DNA of 35,788 bases from a virus. The stretch's first letter is position 1. The number at the start of each line of letters is the position of its first letter. Positions 21,914 to 28,875 of this stretch are shown here, piece by piece. The stretch covers positions 1-35,788 of the IMG/VR virus record IMGVR_UViG_3300032293_001347; one strand, 5' to 3'. Both the position numbers and the translations under genes were made by a program. The notes under the pieces are model-generated. The model was not told the DNA's origin. It worked only from the letters and a program-made list of their open reading frames with translations, and searched no databases.

Positions 21914-22336
21914 TCAGTCTAAATAGGCTTCAAATGTTGCGGTTAACTGCGTTTGGTAATAAGGCTGCGGCGCAGCAGGCGTTACCTGCGCCGGGCCCGA
22001 TACGGGATCAAAGATAATGCCTGATACGGTCACGCGATCAAACAGATCCTTGATCCGCTCGGCAATGGTAAAGTTAGCGGCAGTGCCAACACCAATAGGG
22101 GTAAAGATGTTCACGGTTAGCACGCCATTATGCCGGTTAAACCCTGCGCCACCTGTTGGCAGCAACGTGGCATAGGCATTGTCGCCAAAGCGGATAAACG
22201 CCTGCAGCCACGGTGCATTGTTGGGTGGAGCGTAGGGCACGTTTTGATAACTGACCGGATATGCCGGCGCAATGGCCATCTGCGTGGCAATGCGGCCTTC
22301 AATGGCAGCGCGAACGTCGTTTATCGTGCTGCTCAT
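21914..22336 (-). CDS. Tail terminator protein (DUF4128/gpU-like)
   Basis: 140 aa with an alpha/beta profile. A first helix (INDVRAAIEGRIATQMAIA) is followed by the strand AFIRFGDNAYATLLPTGG, then VLTVNIFTPIGVG, a helix IAERIKDLFDRVTV and a last strand QLTATFEAYLD, matching the fold order of phage tail terminators such as lambda gpU. It would cap the tube at the head-proximal end. It overlaps the gp10-like gene by four bases (ATGA). Confidence 0.72.
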   Translation of the reverse strand: MSSTINDVRAAIEGRIATQMAIAPAYPVSYQNVPYAPPNNAPWLQAFIRFGDNAYATLLPTGGAGFNRHNGVLTVNIFTPIGVGTAANFTIAERIKDLFDRVTVSGIIFDPVSGPAQVTPAAPQPYYQTQLTATFEAYLD

Positions 22337-22749
22337 GATTCTTGCCCAATGCGTGCTGCAGCAATTCTGACGCGCCCTTGCACGTCTTTGGCGATGCCTT
22401 GAATCCAGCCGGCCCGCCCACCAGGTGCTCCGCTGGTTTGCCTGCTGCTGCCATTGGCTAGTGGCTCCGCATATGGCAGGTTGTTGTGGACTGAATAGAC
22501 GTTGCCTATCTGCTCTTGGCTGTAGCCAATGCGGGATAGCGGTGGGATGCCGCTGTAACTGCCCTCTGCTGCAATGCCACCAGGCGCTGAGTTCTCACCT
22601 ACCTGCCAGCTGGCGCGGAAGCGGCCGGTGTCCACAGGGCTAGCTTGCTTGAGCAGGCTGTCAGTTTCCAGCACCGATGCACGCAACAGTTTCTCCATTT
22701 GCTGGTTGGCATAGTTGCCAATATCGCCAACACGAATAGTGCGTGCCAT
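22333..22749 (-). CDS. HK97 gp10-like neck/tail protein
   Basis: 138 aa. The motif SPVDTGRFRASW at about 37-48 is the hallmark of the HK97 gp10-like family of head-tail joining/tail completion proteins, and YSVHNNLPYAEPLANGSS matches its second conserved part (hnnlpYa...e.G). The C-terminus is a helical basic tail. It lies between head-tail stopper and tail terminator genes. The role is in neck assembly. Confidence 0.82.
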   Translation of the reverse strand: MARTIRVGDIGNYANQQMEKLLRASVLETDSLLKQASPVDTGRFRASWQVGENSAPGGIAAEGSYSGIPPLSRIGYSQEQIGNVYSVHNNLPYAEPLANGSSRQTSGAPGGRAGWIQGIAKDVQGRVRIAAARIGQES

Positions 22750-23105
22750 CAGTCCCTCAGAATTAGCTCGTAGGTGATGGGCGTGTTGTCCTGCTGAATG
22801 GTGCGCACCTCAATCACCTGCAGCGCGCGACTTGCAATGATCACGCGATCAGCGGTAGTCGGTGCGCTGGTCAAATCAGCTGCTGCAACCATTAGCCGTT
22901 TGTCGCCAGCTTGGATTAGGTCGTTAACTTCACGCAGGCTGACATCCTCCAGCACACCACGCACTGCAGTATCAGTTGTGGTTTCAACGGCAGTGCCAGT
23001 TGTTGTGTTGTAAGTGCCTAATGCCACACGGCGGATTGTTGCCTCACCGCCAAATCGTGCCATCAGCTTGCTGGCAACCTTGCGTAGCGGGTTAGCTAAA
23101 GACAT
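22749..23105 (-). CDS. Head-tail stopper/connector protein
   Basis: 118 aa, mostly beta: EATIRRVALGTYNTTTGTA, VRGVLEDVSLREVNDLIQAG, KRLMVAAADLTSAPTTADRV and a C-terminal VRTIQQDNTPITYELILRD. This order matches the head-closure/stopper fold (HK97 gp9/SPP1 gp16-like, lambda FII-like). It is coupled to neighbours by one-base overlaps (TGATG upstream). Position upstream of gp10-like agrees. Confidence 0.7.
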   Translation of the reverse strand: MSLANPLRKVASKLMARFGGEATIRRVALGTYNTTTGTAVETTTDTAVRGVLEDVSLREVNDLIQAGDKRLMVAAADLTSAPTTADRVIIASRALQVIEVRTIQQDNTPITYELILRD

Positions 23106-23638
23106 CAGGCCACTTGCACTGCAGTCAGGATAATGCCAGGGATAGATGGATGCGCCGGCCCTGATGGCGACGATGGCAGTGATTGGATGCTAGTTGCTAC
23201 GTTTGTGGTAGACCAAATTAACTCTAGATAGTCGTTAGCGGCAAGTTTTAAAACGTAGTTGACGCAGCCAATGACGTGACCATCAACGCCGCCATGGCTA
23301 GAAATAATGCTGAATTTGCTATCTGACGCAGGTACATCACCACTGGCGCCGCTGTCATTCTTGCGTAGCCAGATGTTGATGTCGTGAATCGATGTGCTGG
23401 TATTTACAAATTGGACCGAATAAATGATGCTGTAAACACCACTGCGGGAAAACGTAACGCGCGAACCGTTGACAATGCTGATGCCTTGGCTGTCTGGATC
23501 TGTTGAGTTAATGGCAACTGAGTACGCCGTATTAGCTGCTGCAGCAATTTGCTGTGTTGTGTCATAAAACGACCCCCACAGCAATTGATTGCGGACCGTA
23601 TCAAGCTGACTAGTAAATGGATTTAGCTTAAATGCCAC
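23105..23638 (-). CDS. Virion protein with jelly-roll (C1q/TNF-like) fold
   Basis: 177 aa. The N-terminus (MAFKLNPFTSQLDTV) matches a lead segment seen in other phage virion proteins, followed by WGSFYDTTQQIAAAANTAYS, a strand GSRVTFSRSGVYSIIYSVQF, ISIWLRKN-type pattern (INIWLRKNDSG) and NYVLKLAANDYLELIWSTT. The order FxxxGxYxIxxSxQF...WLRKNG...L..gDyleL is typical of C1q/TNF-type jelly rolls used in phage decoration or neck fibres. It is inserted between connector and stopper genes. It may be a neck whisker or head-fibre protein. Confidence 0.65.
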   Translation of the reverse strand: MAFKLNPFTSQLDTVRNQLLWGSFYDTTQQIAAAANTAYSVAINSTDPDSQGISIVNGSRVTFSRSGVYSIIYSVQFVNTSTSIHDINIWLRKNDSGASGDVPASDSKFSIISSHGGVDGHVIGCVNYVLKLAANDYLELIWSTTNVATSIQSLPSSPSGPAHPSIPGIILTAVQVA

Positions 23639-23641
23639 AAG

Positions 23642-23851
23642 TTAACTCCGCACAACGGTCAGCATGTTGTTGTTGGTGTCGTAGGTCATTGTTAAAACAG
23701 CAACGACTTTGCCGCTAGTGCCGCCGCGCTTGTACGTTGCAGTCAGCAAATTGTTGCTGGCATCGTAAGTGTTAACAATGCAGTCATGCGTTGGGATGTC
23801 AAGCCCTTGCCTGGGAAATGCATCGCCGCCGCCAGGGAGAACGTATGCCAT
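23642..23851 (-). CDS. Small hypothetical structural-region protein (69 aa)
   Basis: The start is ATG 23851, sharing one base with the preceding TGA; a GTG one codon earlier is less likely. Sequence MAYVLPGGGDAFPRQGLDIP leads to two similar beta hairpins (NTYDASNNLLTATYKRGGTS and MTYDTNNNMLTVV), an internal repeat of the form TYD-x-x-N-N-x-L-T. It lies between connector and jelly-roll genes. No family is recognised. Confidence 0.55.
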   Translation of the reverse strand: MAYVLPGGGDAFPRQGLDIPTHDCIVNTYDASNNLLTATYKRGGTSGKVVAVLTMTYDTNNNMLTVVRS

Positions 23852-24081
23852 CACACTTTGTATGCAACAACTTTGCCGGAAGCCAATGTGACGCTGGTAA
23901 ACACGCCAGAGATGGAATCGCCTGCCTTGAGTGGCACTGATGCAAACGTATTGCCAGTTTGGTTTTCGATCACTGCGCTGGCGATCACGGCATCAGCCAC
24001 GGCGTAGATCTGCCAGAAGCGGCCGGTATGCGCAGCGGTATCGTCGATGTATTCAAAACCGATGCTATAAGACCGATCCAT
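23851..24081 (-). CDS. Small hypothetical structural-region protein (76 aa)
   Basis: The protein reads MDRSYSIGFEYIDDTAAHTG, then RFWQIYAVADAVIASAVIEN and a C-terminal half with AGDSISGVFTSVTLASGKVV. It is beta-rich with no membrane segment. I recall similar short proteins beside head-tail genes in several phages, unassigned. It starts two bases after the connector stop and is coupled to the 69-aa gene. Confidence 0.58.
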   Translation of the reverse strand: MDRSYSIGFEYIDDTAAHTGRFWQIYAVADAVIASAVIENQTGNTFASVPLKAGDSISGVFTSVTLASGKVVAYKV

Positions 24082-24083
24082 GG

Positions 24084-24647
24084 TCAGCTCCGTTTGATCG
24101 CAACGTTACCTGGTCCACTGATTCTAAGCCCTGTCAAATAGCGCTCCATGATCGGCGGCACCTTATCTACGCCGACAGCGCCATAGCCAAGGTTAGGCGT
24201 CACATCCAAGCTGCCGATCTTGACATTTTTGTAGTCTTCCAGCCCGCTAAGGCCAAGGCCGTCTGGGTTGTTGTTAAGGTAAACGGCCAGCACCACCTGC
24301 GCGCGTTTAATTTGATCGGGGATTTCCGTATCGTCAAAGTAGTCGGTGGTGATGCGAAACGGAAAACCAACCGCGTAGGTATTGATGTAGGTATCGGGCT
24401 TGCGAACACCAGTTCGCGGCCACTGCATTGATTGGGTATCAGTAGCGCGAGCACCAAGATAACGTTCACGATCTAACCTTTGCGCAGCGGAATACAACGC
24501 ACGGTTTTTGTTGTCCGTGGTTGCGGCGGCCCATGCTGTTGCATCAGCGTCTAGCACCATGCCATCAATAATGGCTTGTGCATCAGCCAGCGTCAGATAC
24601 GAGTTTGCGTCTGCCGCGTTTGGTGTTGCGATGATCGTGATCGCCAT
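24084..24647 (-). CDS. DnaT-like head-tail connector protein
   Basis: 187 aa. The N-terminus (ADANSYLTLADAQAIIDGMV), a helical middle (NKNRALYSAAQRLDRERYLG), MQWPRTGVRKPD and IPDQIKRAQVVLAVYLNNNP match the family that databases label DnaT-like ssDNA-binding, which is in practice a head-tail connector/adaptor in phages. GGAG lies seven bases before ATG 24647. It is the first gene after the capsid-module terminator. A true DNA-binding role is improbable given the context. Confidence 0.75.
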   Translation of the reverse strand: MAITIIATPNAADANSYLTLADAQAIIDGMVLDADATAWAAATTDNKNRALYSAAQRLDRERYLGARATDTQSMQWPRTGVRKPDTYINTYAVGFPFRITTDYFDDTEIPDQIKRAQVVLAVYLNNNPDGLGLSGLEDYKNVKIGSLDVTPNLGYGAVGVDKVPPIMERYLTGLRISGPGNVAIKRS

Positions 24648-24690
24648 CTGCAGGCTCCGTTACATCTAGTGTAGGCATTGGCTCTGCCAT

Positions 24691-24722
24691 AGAAAGAAAG
24701 GCCACCTCCGAAGAGGCAGCCT
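24691..24722 (-). terminator. Rho-independent terminator with UUCG loop after the capsid module
   Basis: On the minus strand AGGCTGCCTC (24722-24713) pairs over ten positions (two G-U) with GAGGTGGCCT (24708-24699) around TTCG, an extra-stable tetraloop; TTCTTTCT follows. It lies between the decoration protein and the DnaT-like connector. The surrounding gap 24648-24758 holds nothing else I can support; no convincing promoter is visible downstream, so the tail genes may rely on read-through. Confidence 0.85.
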
Positions 24723-24758
24723 CCTGTTCACGCAGTCGCCGGAAAGCGAACAGCCCCA

Positions 24759-25157
24759 TCAATCGCGCTTCAGCAGAACGGTAAGGATTACACCAGCCAG
24801 GGCGGTGGTGGTGCCAGTAACGTCCAGCGATAGCCGGTTGCCAGCCTCAAGAACGAGGTCAGCAGTGGTGGCAGTCAAGGCGGGAGTCTGCTCGGTGAGA
24901 GCAGTGCCTTTGAAGTTAATAGTGGCGCTAAGCAGGTCATCACCAGCCGTTGCCGCTTCAGTGCCTTGGCACCTGCGGATTGTGCCGGTGACGGCGCCGC
25001 CATCGGTGCCAGCAGTAACGTGAATTTCACGCACTGCTACCACTTCGCATTTCACGGGAGCAGTCCAGAATTGCACGTCGGCAATCGAGGATGCCCCGTA
25101 AAAAGTGGCTTCGAGATACTGCTCGGTGCTGAGTTCAAACTGGGAAGGTTGAGCCAT
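24759..25157 (-). CDS. Probable capsid decoration protein (132 aa)
   Basis: The gene follows the major capsid gene by 11 bases with GAGG in the leader, and precedes a strong terminator, so it is co-expressed with capsid. The protein is beta-rich, with QYLEATFYGASSIADVQFWT, VVAVREIHVTAGTDGGAVTG, LVLEAGNRLSLDVTGTTTAL and LAGVILTVLLKRD. Size and location fit a capsid decoration or cement protein. No family motif is recognised. Confidence 0.55.
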   Translation of the reverse strand: MAQPSQFELSTEQYLEATFYGASSIADVQFWTAPVKCEVVAVREIHVTAGTDGGAVTGTIRRCQGTEAATAGDDLLSATINFKGTALTEQTPALTATTADLVLEAGNRLSLDVTGTTTALAGVILTVLLKRD

Positions 25158-25168
25158 GGTCAGTTACC

Positions 25169-26191
25169 TCAGAAGTTAGAAGTGACAGTACCACGCACGA
25201 TACCAAGGTTCTTGGTTTCGTACACCTTTGTCCAGTTGCCGATGGTGGCAAGCTGCGCTTGGGTGGGGTTGGTAGTGCCCACGGCCCACTTAGCACCTAC
25301 GGGGTGGTAGCAGTAGTGCAGGTCGATAGACATGGCATCGCTCTTGGCAAGGATGTCACGGTCGGTTTCGGTCTGCATCGCCATTTGCTCACCGCTGGCG
25401 ATTGCGCCTTGGGTGAAGAAATAGACAGGGTAGTTGGTGCTGGTAGGCACCAAGTCGTCACTGACAATTACCCTGAGGCCCATGTACGTTGGGACAGAGT
25501 TGTCGCCGCCGTAAGCACCAGCGATGCTGCCTGCAAACACAGGAGCGATGCCAGTGGTAGCAACAGTGCCGCCACCGCGTGCTTCGGTGTTGGTCACGTA
25601 GTCGATGGCCTTGCGCTCGACGAGGTCGTAGTAGACCGCAGAATTCATGGCAACAGCAGTCAGCTTGTCGCCTTGGTCACCCAGCAGCGCACGAGCCTTA
25701 GCCACCTGACGGGGGCCAAGGGCGGTCATGCCGCTCAGGTCAAACGACAGCGGAGCAAATGCAGCGCCGGTGTTGGAGGTCAGACCGCCAAACACGCCTT
25801 CGAGGCATTTGATCAGATCCTTCTGCCGTTGGTTGGCCACATAGGAGGCAACCTTGGCGCCGATGGCAGCCATGGGGTCAGCGCCGGCGGCAAGGGCAGC
25901 CAAGTCACGAGACTCAAAAGCGCGGCCACGGTGCAGGATCACGCCAACTTGCTTGTCGGCGGTGATTTTGCCAGGCGTCAGCGAGGTGCTGTCAGACAGC
26001 ACTTCAAAGTCACCGGACAGGTTGGCCTTCCAGAAGGGGACGTTGATGTAGTCACCACCCTCGGTAGCGTTCAGCTCAGCCATGGGCTGCACCACACCGG
26101 ATGCCAGAAAGGCATCACGCAGGGTGGTTTGCTCAATGACGTAAGGCGTGAAAATCTCGGGGATGATGACATCAGAGCGAAGAGTCGCCAT
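25169..26191 (-). CDS. Major capsid protein
   Basis: 340 aa. The N-terminus SDVIIPEIFTPYVIEQTTLR is followed by GGDYINVPFWKANLSGDFEV, then RGRAFESRDLAALAAGADPM, and later the HK97-fold features VAMNSAVYYDLVERKAIDY, GLRVIVSDDLVP and DILAKSDAMSIDLHYCYHP. This matches the gp13-like/HK97-fold coat family used with DUF4055-type portals. Full length; no N-terminal delta domain, consistent with the separate scaffold gene directly upstream. CTGAGGT lies eight to ten bases before the ATG. It assembles the head shell. Confidence 0.85.
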   Translation of the reverse strand: MATLRSDVIIPEIFTPYVIEQTTLRDAFLASGVVQPMAELNATEGGDYINVPFWKANLSGDFEVLSDSTSLTPGKITADKQVGVILHRGRAFESRDLAALAAGADPMAAIGAKVASYVANQRQKDLIKCLEGVFGGLTSNTGAAFAPLSFDLSGMTALGPRQVAKARALLGDQGDKLTAVAMNSAVYYDLVERKAIDYVTNTEARGGGTVATTGIAPVFAGSIAGAYGGDNSVPTYMGLRVIVSDDLVPTSTNYPVYFFTQGAIASGEQMAMQTETDRDILAKSDAMSIDLHYCYHPVGAKWAVGTTNPTQAQLATIGNWTKVYETKNLGIVRGTVTSNF

Positions 26192-26264
26192 GATGAAACC
26201 TCAGGGGATTGATGTTAACGGTGTGGGCGCAGCCCGATCACCAGCGCAGCCGGTTGCAAATATA

Positions 26265-26936
26265 TTAACGTCCCGCCGCAGCTTTTAATCGGTTGTACAT
26301 TTCACGATCTGTGCGAAACAGTCGTGATTGTTCGGTCAGATTGAATGACTCAGGCGCAAACGGGTTTTTGGTGCCTAATGGCATGTCGCTACCGCTGCGG
26401 CTAGATGGTGCGCCACTACCTTGGGGCTTGGGTTGCTTTTGCATCCAAGCGGGCAATGTCTTGGCCCATTCGCTGACGGGCGTGCGTTGGTAGCCATCAA
26501 CGATGACGACCGTGCCGTCAGGGTCGCGCTCAATCTGATCACTGCTCAGCTTGGTTTTTAGCACGAGGTCAGGATCATGCACGATGTCCGCCAATGCCGT
26601 TACGGCTGGCGTGACCAATTCAAGCTCGCGGACACGGGACTCAAGTTCTGTAATGCGCTGGTCCTTCTGCGCCGTCGCCTCACGGAACTGTTGCTCCAAA
26701 GCTTGCCTTGCTTCGGAGTATTTACCTTGCTGTTCAAGTTCGGCTTGTTCAGCTTTACGCTTGAAGTCGAGCAGCTCATCGATGTTGACGCCATCGGGCA
26801 GCTTCGGTGTTTTCTTGGCTGACCGCAGTTCAGCAATTAGCTCTTGATTCTTGCGTTCAAGTGCTTCAACGCTACGTTGCAGCATTTCAGTATCACCAGT
26901 TGCCGCAGGCTCCTGGGTCTGGTTTTCGTCGGACAT
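26265..26936 (-). CDS. Capsid scaffold protein
   Basis: 223 aa, acidic N-terminus (MSDENQTQEPAATGD) then long charged coiled coils at about 17-45 and 55-115 (AELEQQGKYSEARQALEQQF, ITELESRVRELELV), a Pro/Ser/Gly linker and a basic C-terminal helix (LFRTDREMYNRLKAAAGR) that could bind coat protein. Position immediately upstream of the major capsid protein is standard for scaffolds. The 73-bp gap 26192-26264 between it and the capsid gene carries an AT-rich TTAATATATTTG on the minus strand that could be a -10 element, and the capsid gene's Shine-Dalgarno; no -35 is clear. Confidence 0.8.
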   Translation of the reverse strand: MSDENQTQEPAATGDTEMLQRSVEALERKNQELIAELRSAKKTPKLPDGVNIDELLDFKRKAEQAELEQQGKYSEARQALEQQFREATAQKDQRITELESRVRELELVTPAVTALADIVHDPDLVLKTKLSSDQIERDPDGTVVIVDGYQRTPVSEWAKTLPAWMQKQPKPQGSGAPSSRSGSDMPLGTKNPFAPESFNLTEQSRLFRTDREMYNRLKAAAGR

Positions 26937-26964
26937 GCGTATCCCGCAGGGATAGATTGCGCTT

Positions 26965-27138
26965 CTACTTTACGCCTTTACGCTTGGGGCGCTTTTTGGC
27001 AGTCTTAGCAGCGGCCTTGAATGCAGCAGCAGTCGGCCTGCCGGCTTCACCCTTGCGTGCCATGCGTTCGTCGCTGCCAGCTTCAATGCGCTTGCGTTTG
27101 GCAGCGATGTTGGCGTAAAGGCCAGGTTTCTTAGCCAT
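26965..27138 (-). CDS. Small basic protein, DUF5872-like (57 aa)
   Basis: The protein begins [20 protein letters not shown] and ends in a Lys/Ala-rich tail (AAFKAAAKTAKKRPKRKG). The motif KPGLYANIxAKRKRIxAGSxExM is the short family I know as DUF5872, frequent in cyanophages and other marine phages and of unknown function. The ATG shares one base with the TGA of the preceding gene (TGATG). The strong positive charge suggests nucleic-acid association or a virion internal peptide. It lies between head morphogenesis and scaffold genes. Confidence 0.8.
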   Translation of the reverse strand: MAKKPGLYANIAAKRKRIEAGSDERMARKGEAGRPTAAAFKAAAKTAKKRPKRKGVK

Positions 27139-27272
27139 CACTTACGCTTCCTTGCTTTTCCGGCTTTTGACAATGCGATTGCTACGGCTTGCTTTTGCGG
27201 TTTGCCCTTTTTCATCTCGGCTTTGATGTTGGCTGAGACCACAGACTGCGACTTGCCCTTCTTCAACGGCAT
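27138..27272 (-). CDS. Small basic conserved protein (44 aa), MPLKKG family
   Basis: The ORF reads [20 protein letters not shown], then [20 protein letters not shown] and a basic end. The signature MPLKKGxSQxxxSxNI...[22 protein letters not shown] is a widespread small phage and bacterial family of unknown function; the fit is clear by eye. Its TGA overlaps the next ATG (TGATG), linking it to the DUF5872-like gene. It lies wholly inside the 3' half of the 100-aa ORF at 27142-27444 in a different frame, so the two share about 131 bases. Confidence 0.8.
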   Translation of the reverse strand: MPLKKGKSQSVVSANIKAEMKKGKPQKQAVAIALSKAGKARKRK

Positions 27273-27444
27273 GGCGCCACTCAGTTACTGATGCAAGCTT
27301 AGCCATATCAGGCGCTGCCCAGTATTGGCTGCCGTCATCACGCTGGCACAACACTGCAGCAATCCAATTGCCGTCAACGCAGGCTTCAACAGGATCACTG
27401 ACGATCAGGCCATTCTGAAAATGCCTAAGGCTTGGCAGGTCCAT
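27142..27444 (-). CDS. Hypothetical protein overlapping the MPLKKG-family gene
   Basis: 100 aa from ATG 27444, 20 bases inside the end of the MuF-like gene. The first 60 residues look like a genuine folded protein ([38 protein letters not shown]) and would otherwise leave 152 bp empty. The C-terminal 40 residues ([20 protein letters not shown]) are encoded in the same DNA as the 44-aa protein and look like a low-information tail. Either the frames are true overlapping genes or an indel has extended an originally shorter protein. No family recognised. Confidence 0.55.
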   Translation of the reverse strand: MDLPSLRHFQNGLIVSDPVEACVDGNWIAAVLCQRDDGSQYWAAPDMAKLASVTEWRHAVEEGQVAVCGLSQHQSRDEKGQTAKASRSNRIVKSRKSKEA

Positions 27445-28615
27445 ATCGTTTGCGTAGCTGTTCCAAGGTTACCTCTGAGCCATCATCGCGCACTAGCTTT
27501 GCAATAGCATCGCGTGGCCCGTACTTGTTGGCAAGGCGGTTGAAGTATGCAACGCGCTCAGTGCCTAATGCCTCAGCTTGTACGCTACGTGGCTGCTTGG
27601 ATAGCCATTCGCCGTAACTTTGATTGATAGGCACCTGGCCGTCTTGGCTGGCACGGGTTGCTGTGGTTGATGGCGGCAGGATGTCCGAGTCGATGATGGG
27701 CACCGTAGTAGAGCGGCAGTTGAAGTGCTGCGGCGGCATTGGCCCCTTGCCGTACTCAAATTCACGGCCATCTAAGGCGCGGCAGATAGCGCTAGTGCGA
27801 GTATCAAGCGTGGCGATGTAACGGTATTTCTTGGTGATGTCCTGATTGGCTTCGTATACCTGCTGGCTGGCGGTATTGGCCACTTGGTTGATGCTGGTGC
27901 GAACGAGGGCTATGACCTGGTTATCGGCTACGGCAGTGGCTTGGCCGCCTGCTGCCACAAGTTGCCCGACGGTCTTGGCCTGCTCGCCAAATTGCAAACT
28001 GCCAATCAACCGCTTAGCAATATTTGGTGTGGTCTCACCAGTCAGCAAACCCTGCCGCACCACCTGCGAAAAGCGCTCAGCCTGATCAACAGCAATGCCA
28101 CGGAATGCTTTGCTGATTACCTCGCCATTGGGCAGCGTGATGGTGGCACCCTGCGCAGCGGTAAGGCTGAATGTTTGCGGTGCGCCCTGCACTGCTGCAA
28201 ATAGGTCATCCGACATCGCAACCACGTTGATTTGCGTCGGGTCTGTCGTGACCACGCTTTGCGCAAATTGCGGGCTGATTTCAACGGTATTGACTGCAGT
28301 GCGCGCACCAGCCGGCAATGCACGCGATAGTTGTTCGGTAACAAATTCAGACTGCAACTCAGCCAAGCCTTGCAGCTCTGTTGCCGTCAGCTCTGTTGCA
28401 TCACCAGCCCATGTTGCAAGCGAGTCCTTAAGTTGCGCCAAGATTGCGCGCAGCCTAGCAGCTTTGACTGGTGCGGCTAGCTCATCAATAGTACGCAGTT
28501 GGTTGGTGGCATCAACAATGATGTCGTTGTAGGCATTGATAATACGCCGCGCCACGCTATTGCTGTAGCGATTAAGGTCAATCGCATTGCGGTATAGTTT
28601 GGCCGGTACTGTCAT
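27425..28615 (-). CDS. MuF-like head morphogenesis protein
   Basis: 396 aa. The region about 265-310 holds the phage Mu gpF-like motif: YRYIATLDTRTSAICRALDG followed by PPQHFNCRSTTVPI. The N-terminal two thirds are helical, as usual in this family, and a basic tail follows. Such minor head proteins are packaged in small numbers and often lie directly after the portal. It is coupled to the 87-aa gene (ATGA). No toxin domain is fused at the C-terminus. Confidence 0.88.
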   Translation of the reverse strand: MTVPAKLYRNAIDLNRYSNSVARRIINAYNDIIVDATNQLRTIDELAAPVKAARLRAILAQLKDSLATWAGDATELTATELQGLAELQSEFVTEQLSRALPAGARTAVNTVEISPQFAQSVVTTDPTQINVVAMSDDLFAAVQGAPQTFSLTAAQGATITLPNGEVISKAFRGIAVDQAERFSQVVRQGLLTGETTPNIAKRLIGSLQFGEQAKTVGQLVAAGGQATAVADNQVIALVRTSINQVANTASQQVYEANQDITKKYRYIATLDTRTSAICRALDGREFEYGKGPMPPQHFNCRSTTVPIIDSDILPPSTTATRASQDGQVPINQSYGEWLSKQPRSVQAEALGTERVAYFNRLANKYGPRDAIAKLVRDDGSEVTLEQLRKRYGPAKP

Positions 28616-28875
28616 TGCATGATACCCAAGTCTGTTGCGTTATATCCAGAGCTGATGCTTAAGTTGGCGCCATGTTGCAACGCATCAGTTACAACTTGCG
28701 CAAAGGCGTCATAACCCTCTTGGCCGTCTTCCATTAGTACGACCTCGTTGACTGCATCAGGTTTGCCATCTTTGTACCAGCTAATGCGGATAATGGCCAG
28801 GATTTCTTCTGGTAATTCACTGACGTGATAATCAAGCTCTTGGCGGCGTGGTCTCTTCGGTTCCATCATTATCAT
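28612..28875 (-). CDS. Hypothetical protein between portal and MuF genes (about 87 aa)
   Basis: Several in-frame ATGs exist: 28974, 28875, 28869 and 28866. The longest would overlap the portal gene by 143 bases, so I choose 28875; 28866 (MEPKRPRRQELDYHVSELPE) is nearly as likely. The product has LPEEILAIIRISWYKDGKPD and a C-terminal helix and loop (VVTDALQHGANLSISSGYNA). It lies in a spot where small head-completion or capsid-accessory proteins are found, but no family is recognised. The stop overlaps the MuF start (ATGA). Confidence 0.55.
   Translation of the reverse strand: MIMMEPKRPRRQELDYHVSELPEEILAIIRISWYKDGKPDAVNEVVLMEDGQEGYDAFAQVVTDALQHGANLSISSGYNATDLGIMQ

Noticed and set aside
24084-24647. 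Real DnaT-like replication function for the connector
   Set aside because: The database label refers to a weak resemblance; position between capsid and neck genes indicates a head-tail role.
24605-24682. Short leftward ORF starting ATG GCA GAG just after the capsid terminator
   Set aside because: About 35 codons overlapping the connector start out of frame; no family, no ribosome-binding site; taken as chance.
25259-26212. 317-aa plus-strand ORF opposite the major capsid gene
   Set aside because: The minus strand encodes a recognisable coat protein; the plus frame is a His/Gly/Ala-rich antisense artefact.
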